Source: Henricia sp. BOLD:AAB3569 (lineage: Eukaryota; Echinodermata; Asteroidea; Spinulosida; Echinasteridae). From it: a DNA stretch of 64,000 nt. The stretch is from assembly GCA_037783545.1 (NCBI GenBank), contig JBBELK010000836.1, forward strand, positions 62,001 through 126,000. Reading direction: 5' to 3'. Positions 1-11,243 of the stretch are shown here, piece by piece (positions within the stretch are counted from its first letter, which is position 1; each line of letters starts with the position of its first letter). The position numbers and the translations under genes are program-made. Under the pieces are notes generated by a model. The model had not been told where the DNA came from. It worked only from the letters and a program-made list of their open reading frames with translations, and did not search any database.

Positions 1-477
1 CAACGAACAGTTGATGTCCGTTGCGTTGGTGTTTCAGATTTGTTGTTGAGAGAAACAAGCTGTAAATTTGTAAATATAAAATCCCATCGAAAAACCAGAA
101 GTCTTTCTGTTTTCAATCAACAAATCCCAGCGATCGTTTTGGGCGATTAAATACTGCAACCATGATTGTCAAGTTCGGTCACTTGATCGAACTTGGCCCA
201 TTTTTTACGACACGTTGAAAAAGATGTAAAGATATCAAGCGCCCTCTGTCGTCTCTTCAGTGATATGGAAGTGAACCGTAGAAATGATTTTGCGCCCTCT
301 CTCTCGCTCTTTTTGTACAGGTGCAGCGGAAATCGCCAAAAGAACCTGCTGAAGTCATTTAATTGTCATCTTGGCAATATCGTTTTCTCGCCAGGTTTAC
401 TATAAGACATTGTTAAATACATACTTGTGTTGCCAAGATGATAAAAAGATCTCTTTGTAGCTTCTTCTGTTTATATT

Positions 478-799
478 GGGGTACCGTGGGCTAAGTGGTT
501 CGGATCACTGGCTCGCAATACTCGGGTTAAAACGTGCCTTAAAAGGCAATTAAACACACTTGCTCCATCCTTCGGAAGGGATGTGAAGCCGTTTGTCCAG
601 TGTGTTAGGCAACGCATTTTAAAAATCCCAGAGCATTCTTTCGTGAAGAGCAAGGGGATTCCCCAGTGTCTTTGACCGTTTCTAATTATCCTCATGGGTT
701 TCCTCACGCTTGCGAGTGACAGTGCAATAGGCACTTTTGAGGGATCCTTGGTTTCAGTATACCAGAAAGAAATATTAATAAAAATAATAATAATAAGTG
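478..799 (+). mobile_element. tRNA-derived SINE
   Basis: The head GGGGTACCGTGG followed by CTAAGTGGTTCGGATC looks like a tRNA A-box region. A body motif CCATCCTTCGGAAGGGATGT and GAAGCCGTTTGTCCAGTG resembles marine invertebrate SINE bodies. It ends in an AATAATAATAATAA tail. The same GGGGTACCGTGG head starts the copy at 4693. Confidence 0.6.
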
Positions 800-2670
800 T
801 TCGAACGTGAAAGTGTTCGCGTACTCTCACAGGGCACAAACCCGCAAAATTTCAACATTGTACCTATATTCTTTACCTTCTGCGTGGTTCGATTGTTTTT
901 GTCGGTATAATATGTCTCATTCAAGATGAAAACATCCACACAATGGCCCTTTGAAAATCATCGTCAAAAATAGGAAAGAGAGAGCCAGTGTTCTTGCACT
1001 CGTGACATTTTACCCCTCCACATTGGTAAACAGCCGTAAGCACGAGGCGACAGGTGTATCCTGATAATGCTGTATATGGTTGTGAACTCGCCCCCTAACG
1101 CTGAAGGTTTGGTTACAAACTGAAGGAGAGTACGCAGGGTTCGTGTATGGCACAGCAGTGTTATTATGATATTGCTCCAAAATTGAATCAAGTCAATCTT
1201 TTCGTACATCCAATAACAACTGGAATAACAACTGCTGGTATTCATCGGTACAAACCTTAATATTAATTCAACCATTGCCTCAAGACAGTACTCAACATTC
1301 AAAACACCGTTACAGGCCGCGCCGCTGCCTGTAACGGTTCATATGATTCAACTTGCTCACATCACATCACCTGAATGTGACAAGAAAACCATGCCCGAAA
1401 ATCGTGGCATCTGAAATCTCAAGCTAGGCTAAAAATTGGTTTGTAATATATTTACGATGTCTAAATTATGTATACTGCTGACGAGTAGCAATATATACAC
1501 GCATCGGCCTCTTTAAAGGTAACAAGTCGCTTAAATCTATGTCATTATGATTATGATTATTATTATTATTTATTCGGCCAATACATCAACAAAAACAAGC
1601 ACACACAAATTACATGCTGTGAACAATAAACAAAAGTTACATAAGAAAGCGCAATTTACGATGTAATACTGAATAATGCAGAGAAAAATAGACAGGAGTG
1701 AACTAGGACAAAACAGTACAAGCCGGCCAGGGTAAGCAAAAGTGAACCTAAACACTAGCCCTATAAAGCCTGCTTACCCAAGCTTGAACTGTTCACAAAA
1801 GGATAGACAAATATAAATATTTTGTAAATTAAATAAAACATTATAGAAACAAATATATATATATAACGGCAGATATGATAAAACAACGACACCGAACACC
1901 CTCATACATAGCAACAAATCATATACGCGTTGTGCGCTTCTTTATTAATTTGTGGTCATTTGCTAGTGAATCAACCTAGCCACAAAATTGAAACGGTCTA
2001 TGGTTGGTAAGGCAAATGAGTGTTCTCATTAACAACACATAATAATCCAAAGAGCACAAGGGAAACCAAGTATAAACACAATTCATTATCTTTTTTCGTC
2101 CACGCATTACTAATCTTTGAAATGTTGCATGCCAGTATTGGTGATGCGACAGTGTGACCAAAAAGGTTTCATTAGAAACAAAATTATGAGAAGCACGGAG
2201 GTGGAAAATGTTTGCTTTATCTTACGGTCCCGTGAGGAAATATTAATAATCGCCAGAAAGTGCGAAGCGGAAAAACATCAAGTATACAAAGTGCTATCTT
2301 GGTGGATTAATGACAAGGATGAAGCACTATATGAAATCAGTCAGCCACCCGATCGAGTATTTTCCAATCAAGGTTCCAGGACATAATGATATTGACGGCG
2401 CGTAAAAACACCTACTTTTAATTTTCAGGTAAATGAAAGTCCCCTAGGCCTAAGCCTGATGAGAAATAATAGGTGTATATAAAACAATGGAGGCACAATC
2501 AGGTTCTACGTCTTCCTACAGGACTTAAAGATACAAGATTGGTAAACTGTTACAAATAGTTCTATCCCCCTGTGTGATTGAAGATATGCATGATTAAAAC
2601 CAACCTGAGCAAAAACCAGCTCCGTACTTCGTCTAACTTTTGAGAAAACAGTCAAAAAAGGGTTTGCAGT

Positions 2671-2845
2671 CATTTCGCCCCAAAACTACTTCGCCCTGAA
2701 CCATTTTGCCCTGAACCACGGCCTGTGCACGAAGTGGTTTTGGGCCGAAGTAGCATTTGGGCGATGTCGTGTTTGAACGAAGTGATTTGGGGCGAAATGG
2801 CACTCGGGCGAAGTGGTTTGGGGGCGAAATGGTTTTGGGGCAAAT
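2671..2845. repeat. Degenerate TTCGCCC/GGGCGAA repeat cluster
   Basis: Short units such as TTCGCCCCAAAACTAC and GGCGAAGTGGTTTGGGG recur about a dozen times, in one orientation on the left and the opposite on the right, so the cluster can fold back around about 2730. Confidence 0.6.
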
Positions 2846-4692
2846 TGAATTTACGTCTCGCGAGACGAAAAACTATAGCACTTTAGACAAAACCATTTCA
2901 GGGGAAGTTTTCTGCCGTCATCATGTTTATATCGTTTATATCGAGATACCAATCATGTATACTGCCTTTAAGTCAGCTGGAGAATTGTGGCAATTTTTAT
3001 CTGGGTTTTTTTCGATAATGGGAATCGCATTTCAAGACGAAGGGGCGCATGGTGAAACCGAACGCTGCACCAATTACCACCATGATCACACAACGAGTAA
3101 GATCTAATGCTTCAACGTTCAATGCTTCAACGTCAACTCCGATCGTGGCCCACTTTTTTGTATCCATATTAACAATTTAATAAATCTCCCCAAGGACACA
3201 CAAGACTTTACAAAAATACAAAATCGGCCAAAAATAGTTCCTGCGGATCTGTCTAAACATCCGCTGAATGGTTCGGGCGAAGAAATCGTTGGATTTCAGG
3301 CGGAACACTCCAAGCAAAACAAATTTGATTTAATTAATAAACTGACCAGATGCTCATTGTTTTAACAATATATTTTTGTAAAATCCCCAGTATCCAAAAA
3401 CCAAAATAAACACGCATTATAAACATGCATGTTTACGTACAGATTGTTAATTTCACCCAAAAATACCACGCAGCACGTAGACCCTTTGCACTATCGGTCA
3501 TAAATATTCACATAAAATGCACCAATCAGAAACAGGCAAGTCCATTGAGGTCCTCTCATCCTGGGGAAGGGAACAGTTACCAAAGGGATCTCTGACATCT
3601 TTTAATGTGATAATAACACCGTGACTAGTCATTGCTCCCGACGCGTCTCGGCTGATCACCATTTGACATAGATCTGCATCTCAGCAGAACAATTTCATAA
3701 TTTTTGAGATATGAATCTAACTTTACAGTTATATTAAAACATCTGACAATGATTCATTTCAACTGCCGTCGCTTGTTAGTCAGGAACCCTCAGATGTGTC
3801 TGGAAACACTGTCCTCTCCCCTGAGAGTTCATTTAATTATTTCAAAACTCATCAGTATCTTATCATCGTCTTGATAGTCATCAGTTTGATCTATCTTGAA
3901 TGTTTAAACAGCATACTGGCCATATTAACGAGCTAACTTGTCGACTTTTAAGTCCTATGTTGACAATACCATTATAATTACATTAGCACGGTATTACAGA
4001 GGTTAATAATTGGCTATGGATTGTGCGATCTGATACGGGAGCGTGTGTGGGCAACGATACACGAGGACACTTGATGGCGACGATCGACGTTTGCGAAACA
4101 GGGCATGCGTTGGTCTCGGGCTTTGCTTTCTATATGTGCTTCAAGTTGCGTGTCGTTTTAATTGCCTGATAACTTCGTTTTGTTCATCTAGAAGACGAGG
4201 GCTACAGATTTAGAAAGGTTTTTGTCGCCGGACGTATTAGAAGAATGACATTTCGTACGTAAGGCTGTTGCCCTTTGTCAGGTTAAACCACGTGTTTGTC
4301 TCAATTTGGAATACATGAATAAAATAATCTGCACACAAACACACGATAAATAAAACCTATTCAGAAAATGTATTCATTATTTTGATAGCGCAAATAAGAA
4401 AATCAACACGGTAGAGATTGGAAATGTTTCCAACGTCATTTGTATTCCGAAGGAAAGGGCATTTTCACTGCCAATATAGTATCCACAATGCGCATTTAGA
4501 TTAAAACATTTCCCGTGTAAATAATTGACCCGTGACAGACCTGTAACCCTTGCAGATTTTCACATTTTTATCCTCAGAAGAAACGTGTCTTTTGTTCCTT
4601 TTGAGCAAAACAGCAGAAAAATGTATGCGCATATTGAACAGAAAAACACCTGTCATTAGATAACCACTGTCCAGTATAAGATTCATGCGTTT

Positions 4693-5105
4693 GGGGTACC
4701 GTGGTCGAGTGTTGAATCTAAGACTATGGTAAATCCATAGGTCGTGGATTCGAATCCCATCCCGGCTTGTCCTTGGTGCGTGTGCTCTTATTGGGCACGA
4801 AATGCCTCTCTCCAGGAGGAAACGGGTACCTGTGAGGGTAGAGAAAGCTATACTGTGTTTGATTAGTACCCAGAGGCGAATCCAGCCTTCATTGTATTCC
4901 TGTATTTTAATGAGGCTGGATCCGCCACTGGGAGGTGAGAAGGATTAATAAATGATATTACTTCTTCTTTTTTCGTATGATCCCCTAAAGGGATCTGGTT
5001 GCTGAGATTGGCCGACTTATTACTGAGCCCAATGAGGTAATAATGCAGAAAGCGCATTGTATGGCGGATCTGTAATGCGCTATATAAGAACTGCGTAATA
5101 TTATT
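4693..5105 (+). mobile_element. tRNA-derived SINE interrupted by a MITE
   Basis: The element starts GGGGTACCGTGGTCGAGTG, has a B-box-like GGATTCGAATCCC at about 4746, and ends GCGCTATATAAGAACTGCGT followed by an ATTATTATT tail. The short GGCGGATCC MITE (4871-4930) sits inside it, so the MITE inserted after the SINE. Confidence 0.6.
4871..4930. mobile_element. GGCGGATCC-family MITE, copy 1 (60 bp, internally deleted)
   Basis: Inverted ends CAGAGGCGAATCCAGCC and GGCTGGATCCGCCACTG enclose a very short core with CCTGTATTTTAATGA. Two further copies are at 22230-22330 and 28743-28853. No clear target site duplication is visible. The ends resemble hAT-type termini, which is an inference. Confidence 0.65.
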
Positions 5106-5605
5106 ATTTTGTTATTCTCTCAAGTGACCGTCCTATGGTTTCATAACGTCTGCATCTTCCATGCATTTACGATGATGTACCAGAGGGATGCACCATATCA
5201 TCACACCCCCCTTGGAGAATTCACTGCAGGATGTAAAAACAACCAAGGATTAATGCGAGATGACAGGCGGATGGATGCGGCTAAGTCAGCCACGGTCCGG
5301 TGAGTCCACGTCTCCGGTATACGAAGATGATGGAATTAAGAAACTGAGAGCTTGGTCCGTTAAGATGTCAGTGATCGGTCTTATATCGAGGGGTGCTGGA
5401 AATGGGAAGACACTTGTTGGAGCCGGGAAAAGGCGGAAGATACGGAATGTTGTTATGTGTCCTACAGCCGGACTGAATCAAACTAAAGCACTGTTGATTC
5501 TCTAAAACATTTCTTATGTTGTTTGACTTTATTCCAACATGCTGGGGACTCTTAAAAAATGCAACTTGCAGGCACACTTGGGATGAGAGAAAACCCGTAT
5601 GGGCC

Positions 5606-5754
5606 TATAGACCGTAATGAATAGCTGCCATCTTGTAGGGCAACTTTTGTTGTTTAAATTGGTCAACAATGTAAGCACAAAATGCGCAACCATGCATGTC
5701 CTCATGGAACAAAGAAACTGCCCTACAAGATGGCAGCTATTCGATATGGTCTAC
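5606..5754. mobile_element. Palindromic MITE of the TATAGACCGT family, copy 1
   Basis: Ends TATAGACCGTAATGAATAGC and GCTATTCGATATGGTCTA form about 35-base inverted repeats carrying GCTGCCATCTTGTAGGGCA. TA at the ends would fit a mariner-type target, as an inference. Confidence 0.7.
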
Positions 5755-5980
5755 TCTCATCTCAGATTCGGTAGTTATGATAATTAGGCACCATACCATA
5801 TATACACTGCGTTTGTCAACCTACAGCACGATTTCGTTATGCTTTTTTGAAAAGGTCGATCACTTTAATCGGGGAAATGCAGAGAGAAAATTTGCCACTT
5901 TGACACAATTACGAACTTGTTATTTTCGGGTGTAAAGTAGACCCGAGAGAACAAATTAAATCAGTAGCTCAATGAAGTGG

Positions 5981-6740
5981 TGTTACGCCCCAACTACGGC
6001 AACGGTCCCAACTATAGTTGGGCCGGTCCCAACTATAGTTGGGCCAGTCCCAACTGCGATACCGTAGTTGGGAAATCCCAACTATAGTTGGGAGAATTAT
6101 GGTGCGTTGATTAAAGGGGCTGTTCACGGTTTGCACATGTGCCAAATCCTTTTAAATTTTGGACGTGTTTGTTTCATGACAGATCCGAATCCAGATCCCG
6201 AGATTATTACGGTATCGGTCCTACCTCCATGCTATATGTAACTCCTTGGGAAAGAATTAGGATTAAAGTTGATCATGGCTTCAGACCTATGTGCAAAACA
6301 TGAGACAGGCTGAAAATTTTCCTCAGAAAATCTTAATTTTTTCCCATCAAATCTGCAAATTCCAATGCTAGATGAGTCATTTTAAAGAAAACAATTTCTG
6401 GTCAACTTCCCAACTCGCTGAGTACTTGAAACAATCATGGCCTTGTGTAACAAAATTACACTACAGAGCCTACATTAGACTGAGCGCGCACGTGTGTCAT
6501 CGGGCGTGTTTGTTTCGGTTAAGCGCTAGATCCAAAATGGCGACAAAACATCCTGAAGATTTTTGTGCAAACCGTGACCACCCCTTTAATCAACTCGCCC
6601 TTATTCTCCCAACTATAGTTGGGAGTTCCCAACTACGGTATCGCAGTTGGGACGGGCCCAACTATAGTTGGGACGGGCCCAACTATAGTTGGGACGGGCC
6701 CAACTATAGTTGGGACCGTTGCCGTAGTTGGGGCGTAACA
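5981..6740. mobile_element. Inverted-repeat DNA transposon with CCCAACTATAGTTGGG palindromes, non-autonomous
   Basis: The left end TGTTACGCCCCAACTACGGC matches the reverse complement of the right end at 6740. GTGG flanks both sides (5977-5980 and 6741-6744), a 4-bp target duplication. Each arm holds several copies of the 16-bp perfect palindrome CCCAACTATAGTTGGG. TGT...ACA ends and a 4-bp duplication fit Ginger-type elements, as an inference. No transposase is encoded. Confidence 0.75.
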
Positions 6741-7037
6741 GTGGCACTCGTGAAACGCGGTAGGGATAATTGGTACAAACCGCAAGCACGTATCATGCTT
6801 AGATGTTTAGGTTTCTCCTATGTCATATCTTAGTCTTTCCAAAGTCGCATCTGAGTGCAAATTAATTTACGGTCCATGCAAATATAAGATTGATGAGACA
6901 ACCTATGATTTACGCGTGTCAGGTGTGCTATCATAATTGGTTGTATTGGCGCCTTTAATATACGGGCACAATCATTTGGCGCTATCTTTATCTGTGTGGC
7001 TGAAATTATAACTTTGGGGAAAAATTCTCCCTAATTT

Positions 7038-7395
7038 TCGTGACTCGGACTCGACTCGAGTCACATTGGAAAATGACTCGGCCTCGGACCCGACCATGAT
7101 GACTCGGACTCGAACATGGTGACTCGTAACTCACGAGTCACATATTTCAAAAAAAGATAAAATATATATATTTGCCCGCTTAATGCAGGATTCTTGGGAA
7201 AAACAGTCCGATGCGTTAATATGTACACTGCCCCACCAGGCCGGCAAGGAGCGCATGAGTACATCATCATTTCACATAATTGTGTGAACGAAATATAGCA
7301 GAATCAGTTTCATTAATTTTGCGAACAAGTGACTCGTGACTCGGACTCGGACTCGAGGCTAATGACTCGAGACTCGGACTCAATATTGGTGACTC
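7038..7395. repeat. GACTCG-rich repeat cluster
   Basis: Runs of GACTCG and GACTCGGACTCGAC occur at 7041-7140 and 7330-7395, flanking an AT-rich centre. Both blocks read mainly in the same orientation. Likely a low-complexity or transposon-terminal repeat. Confidence 0.5.
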
Positions 7396-7851
7396 GACTA
7401 CAGATATGAAAACCTACCTCCTGTCATGGTCGCCGGCGCAAACGGTCTATACACTGAACTTTAAGTTGGTACAGCTGGAGTTTGTAATATGACTTATGAT
7501 TGAGTTAAAAGTGCATCATCATTTCCCGCTTGTAAAAACCGTACCGTAACTACAGGTATATTGTATTGGTTACAAAATTTACGCCTTGCACAGTGAAACG
7601 CATCATTAAATGGGCGTAATGAAGCGTGGTCATGTTTGCAATCGGCAACCATTGCCAGCAATCTAGCCATATTTGAATCGCCCAAAGCATGCACACGCTG
7701 CGTCTAATATCTATACCGTGTATAATGATAATGAAGCGATGCATGCTTCATTGCACGCACTGTCTGCTTGATATTTGGCGATCCGAGCAAAATGACCGCG
7801 TTCAGATGGCCTCTTTAACGATACCTTGTATTGAGCTCGTGCCAATGACGT

Positions 7852-8046
7852 CATTTTGGGAGTAAAACAATGCCGCGTCGTTGTGGAAGCAATGTGCGTG
7901 CGCGTTGTGTGTGTCCATAGCGCGCGTAACGCGCTATGCTGAGGCTCCTATTGGTGAACTAAACCGCGTTGCGCCCACCAGAGAGACACACAACGCGCAC
8001 GCACATTGCTTCCACAATGACTCAGCATTATTTGACTCCCAAAATG
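7852..8046. mobile_element. Fold-back element with a perfect 32-bp inverted repeat
   Basis: 7881-7912 is the exact reverse complement of 7986-8017 (TTGTGGAAGCAATGTGCGTG...). Outer ends CATTTTGGGAGT and ACTCCCAAAATG also pair. The loop holds a smaller palindrome, AGCGCGCGTAACGCGCT. The exact match suggests a young insertion. Confidence 0.75.
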
Positions 8047-11000
8047 GCATATTCGCACGTGTTCGAAAGGGGTCAATAAAAGGTTCTATAACTACGAGCT
8101 ATTTACCAATTTATAGAGCTTTTAAGGAGAGAGAGAACAAACAAATGCAAGCATTTTGTTGTGCACACATATATAGGCCTACACGGTTCGTCAGAAATCT
8201 ATAATCCGCGTGATTTGAACGATCATGCTGGACCGTTTATACCACAAAAATGATATCAAATTCGTTTTTGGTTGTGATGGAGAATTTATTTTCGAATTAA
8301 CATCACAAATTGTTTTCACAAAATCAACGTTGCTCGCACGAAATAGTTTTCAAGTTAAAGGTTTTATTATTCTTTTTGCTCCAAGTATATAGAGATTGTT
8401 TTTTTGAACCGCAGACGAACTATTTAATTGTCTTTACATGTGCTCTCGCTACGTTACATCCCGTGAGGTATTTGAATTGAACGCAGCGTACCGTGGACAT
8501 CAGCGAAAGCCATATGTTGCCTTCAAATATTTCGATGACAGATCTGCGACTTAATGAATTTTTGGTTTTCTTCTAATAATGGATTGGGATGGTAATTGGT
8601 GCTCAAGAGGCCGGCCCGACCTTCTCCCTTGAGCAGTCAACTGTGTAGGCCGGGAGGAGAGGGTTAGATGGCCGTGCAACCAGGTTGTCAGTCGCCGCGT
8701 GCATGCACGCTCAAGTCAGACTCCCGGGGTCGTTGCCTCGTTAATAACTTCAAATGAAAGCCCTTTTTAAAGATAATTTCATTTTATTTTATTGCTGGAG
8801 AGCTCGAGGTACGCGGAAGAAGTGCAACTTATTCTGCAACTCGGGATTCCCATAGCGACTGACATGCCCATTATGTGTTGCAGTGGTGAAACTGCAAAAC
8901 CGACATTTCAAAATGCTCTCAGATATCTTCATATCAAATTTTAAACTTACGTCCCAACAGTATCAAAAATAAGTCTTGGAGTCAAAATGTCCAAAGTCCT
9001 CAGAGCCCTAAGGCGTCTGTTACCGTCAGAAACAAAACGATGAAGAGATTGTTGAAACCCTACACCAAGCCATCGTTTGCAGATGCCAAATACTCCACGT
9101 CCAAATCGATTTATTTTGGTTTAACTTTTAAAAAAATGCACACAATTAAGACGAAAAGCAAGTCTTTGGGGGTCATCGCCCGCTGAGGCTGTAATTAACC
9201 CTTACCTACACTAGGATTACTCTTGCCCAGGGCGTGCCTGTAAAAAGAAGAAAAAACTTCAATCAGCAAAAACAAAAAGTACCAGAGACTGCGAAGGTCG
9301 ATCTGTCGGGAGAGGGGGCGAAGTCTCGTCATTTGACCCAGTGTGTGGATACTAGATCGATGTACGTGGCGCGACCCAGTGGTAGGCCTATATTGCCCAA
9401 TGTAGGGATTGCTCACACGCTGTGATAGTGTGGATATTCACTGGTCGTCTCAGATAGATCTTACGGGGAAGGGCTTCAAAACAGTTAAAGGTCAGTGCTC
9501 GGGATCAATATAATTAATTGAGATGTGGATTAATTTTCGAATCAGATATCGTAAGCTTACTATAAGGAACTCCATGCATGATTTTCCATTAAAATTAGTA
9601 TTTTTGGCCAGATAAAATCTTTTGAATACTAATAATATTTGTCACAAACCTACAAGGGAACAACATTTCACAAAGTTCACAACATAGCTCCTTAAAAGTC
9701 TACTCTTGTTGGAAAAGGAAACAAAACCGTACGTATATATCTAGCGTCGAGCACTATTGCTGAAAACTCGAACTCTTGAGGGCGGGCTAGGTCAATTTGC
9801 TGCCACCAAGAGGAGGCATTATTACAACGTCCAAAACAAAAATAGCAAAGCGCTGTTTAAAACGACTCCCGATGCTAACAGGTGTCACTGCATATCAGAA
9901 TGAAGCAGATATATACGGAGACACTAAAACTACAACGAATCAATTCCTTCTACGAATCCATATACCGACTATACCCTTTCGCTCTGCTCCACCTTAAAAG
10001 CGCCCTCTCGTGAAAGCTAAAATCTAAACAGGTGGTCGCGATTGTCTTGTCTATCCCTCAACATCATAATTCATCCACAAGGGACCGCGCACAGACAGAA
10101 ATGAGTCAAGACGGCCGAGCAATAGTCCGTCAGTTCTCCAAGGTTGCTAGGAGATGACGCGCGGTCTAATATCGGTCCCGATACTCCCGCATCATAAAAC
10201 AACAGGCATCTTAGAGTGAGACCATCTGGCGAAACCCGGAGCGTCATTCTGTGGTTATTTTAAAAGACCAAGGCAAAACATTTTGCTTCGACTAAATTCA
10301 ACGTCGTGTGTCAGGATATTTCCTTGCGGGATGGTTTAAAAGAGCACAGAATCGAAGATTGGAAATTCCTCCGTCTCTAAACAGTTTCTTCATGTGGCAA
10401 ATTATTCACGTCTTGATGAGGAATAAGTATCCCTTCCCACGTTCTTCAATGGACTGTACCCATTGATTTTGGTGTCATATTGGCCAAGCGAAACGGGTGT
10501 CCCGACGAGTTTTAGTCACAACCGGCCCACGCGTAAACGGACCGGGGACACCGGGTTTGCATAATCGTTCGGCACGGTAGATTACGTGATGGGTTTCTGG
10601 TTCTAAGATCGGTTGCAATTCCCATATCACGCGGCCTCTACTGGTATCGATTTGTTCCGAAGAAGCTGGATCGCGCGAGCCGTCCCAACGACCCGGGAGA
10701 GAGAGAGAGCCAACTTCTGGCTCTAAATACCTGCACACAGAATCATCATCCATGAATCCTGCTGTAGACGCCGAGCCTATACCGAATATTGGGCATAAAG
10801 ACAACGGAGAAGGACCATCTATAACGCCATCAATGTAACAGTTCGATACTTCTTACCTTCTTTGCGATTCCACAATTACAACGGAGCAATCTCCTGAAAC
10901 CACTTGGAAGCCCATTCAATATTCTTGAGGACTCTTTGCATATAGTCCATTGTTTTAATACAAGAGCCTGTAAAAGCGAAAATAAAACTAGGTAAACTAG

Positions 11001-11182
11001 GCCTATTTTAGATTCAAGATTTTGGCCGGACCATCGCGAGATCGGTTGAATCCCTGCAGAACGAAATTGCAAATCACGGAGCAACTAATCTGCACCCATC
11101 TTTAAAACTTTTGCGACGAAACAAAGTGAACTGCCCTACTCGTTGAATTCCTAATTTGTTGACCGAACAGTAACCAGCACCA

Positions 11183-11243
11183 ATGTCTCAACACAGCTTT
11201 GGAGTTCTTCTGCTATCGCTGACGGCTCTGCGGTTTATTTCAG
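11183..11243 (+). CDS. Receptor exon 1: signal peptide
   Basis: This exon starts at the ATG at 11183 and ends in phase 1 before a GTAACT donor. It encodes MSQHSFGVLLLSLTALRFIS, a short N-region and a hydrophobic core typical of a secretory signal peptide. Joining it to the kringle exon at 23853 keeps the frame and places the mature chain just before the first kringle cysteine. The intron that follows is 12.6 kb. An alternative upstream non-coding exon or promoter cannot be excluded; no clear TATA box is visible. Confidence 0.75.

Larger units (their letters stand above)
1..11182. other. Intergenic region with transposon-derived repeats, no supported gene
   Basis: No open frame here exceeds about 153 codons, and none shows recognisable motifs or splice-compatible neighbours. 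The region holds SINEs (478-799, 4693-5105), MITEs (4871-4930, 5606-5754), an inverted-repeat transposon (5981-6740), a long palindrome (7852-8046) and low-complexity repeats (2671-2845, 7038-7395). Other stretches show nothing I can name. The receptor promoter should lie at its right end. Confidence 0.6.

Noticed and set aside
6372-6833. 153-codon + strand open frame
   Set aside because: It reads through the transposon arm; its repeated WDGPNYS peptide is just the palindromic CCCAACTATAGTTGGG arrays translated.
10475-10804. 109-codon - strand open frame upstream of the receptor start
   Set aside because: It is in a locally GC-richer stretch and has no recognisable motif, no splice-linked partner and modest length. 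It could be chance or a non-coding exon region; I could not support it as a gene.
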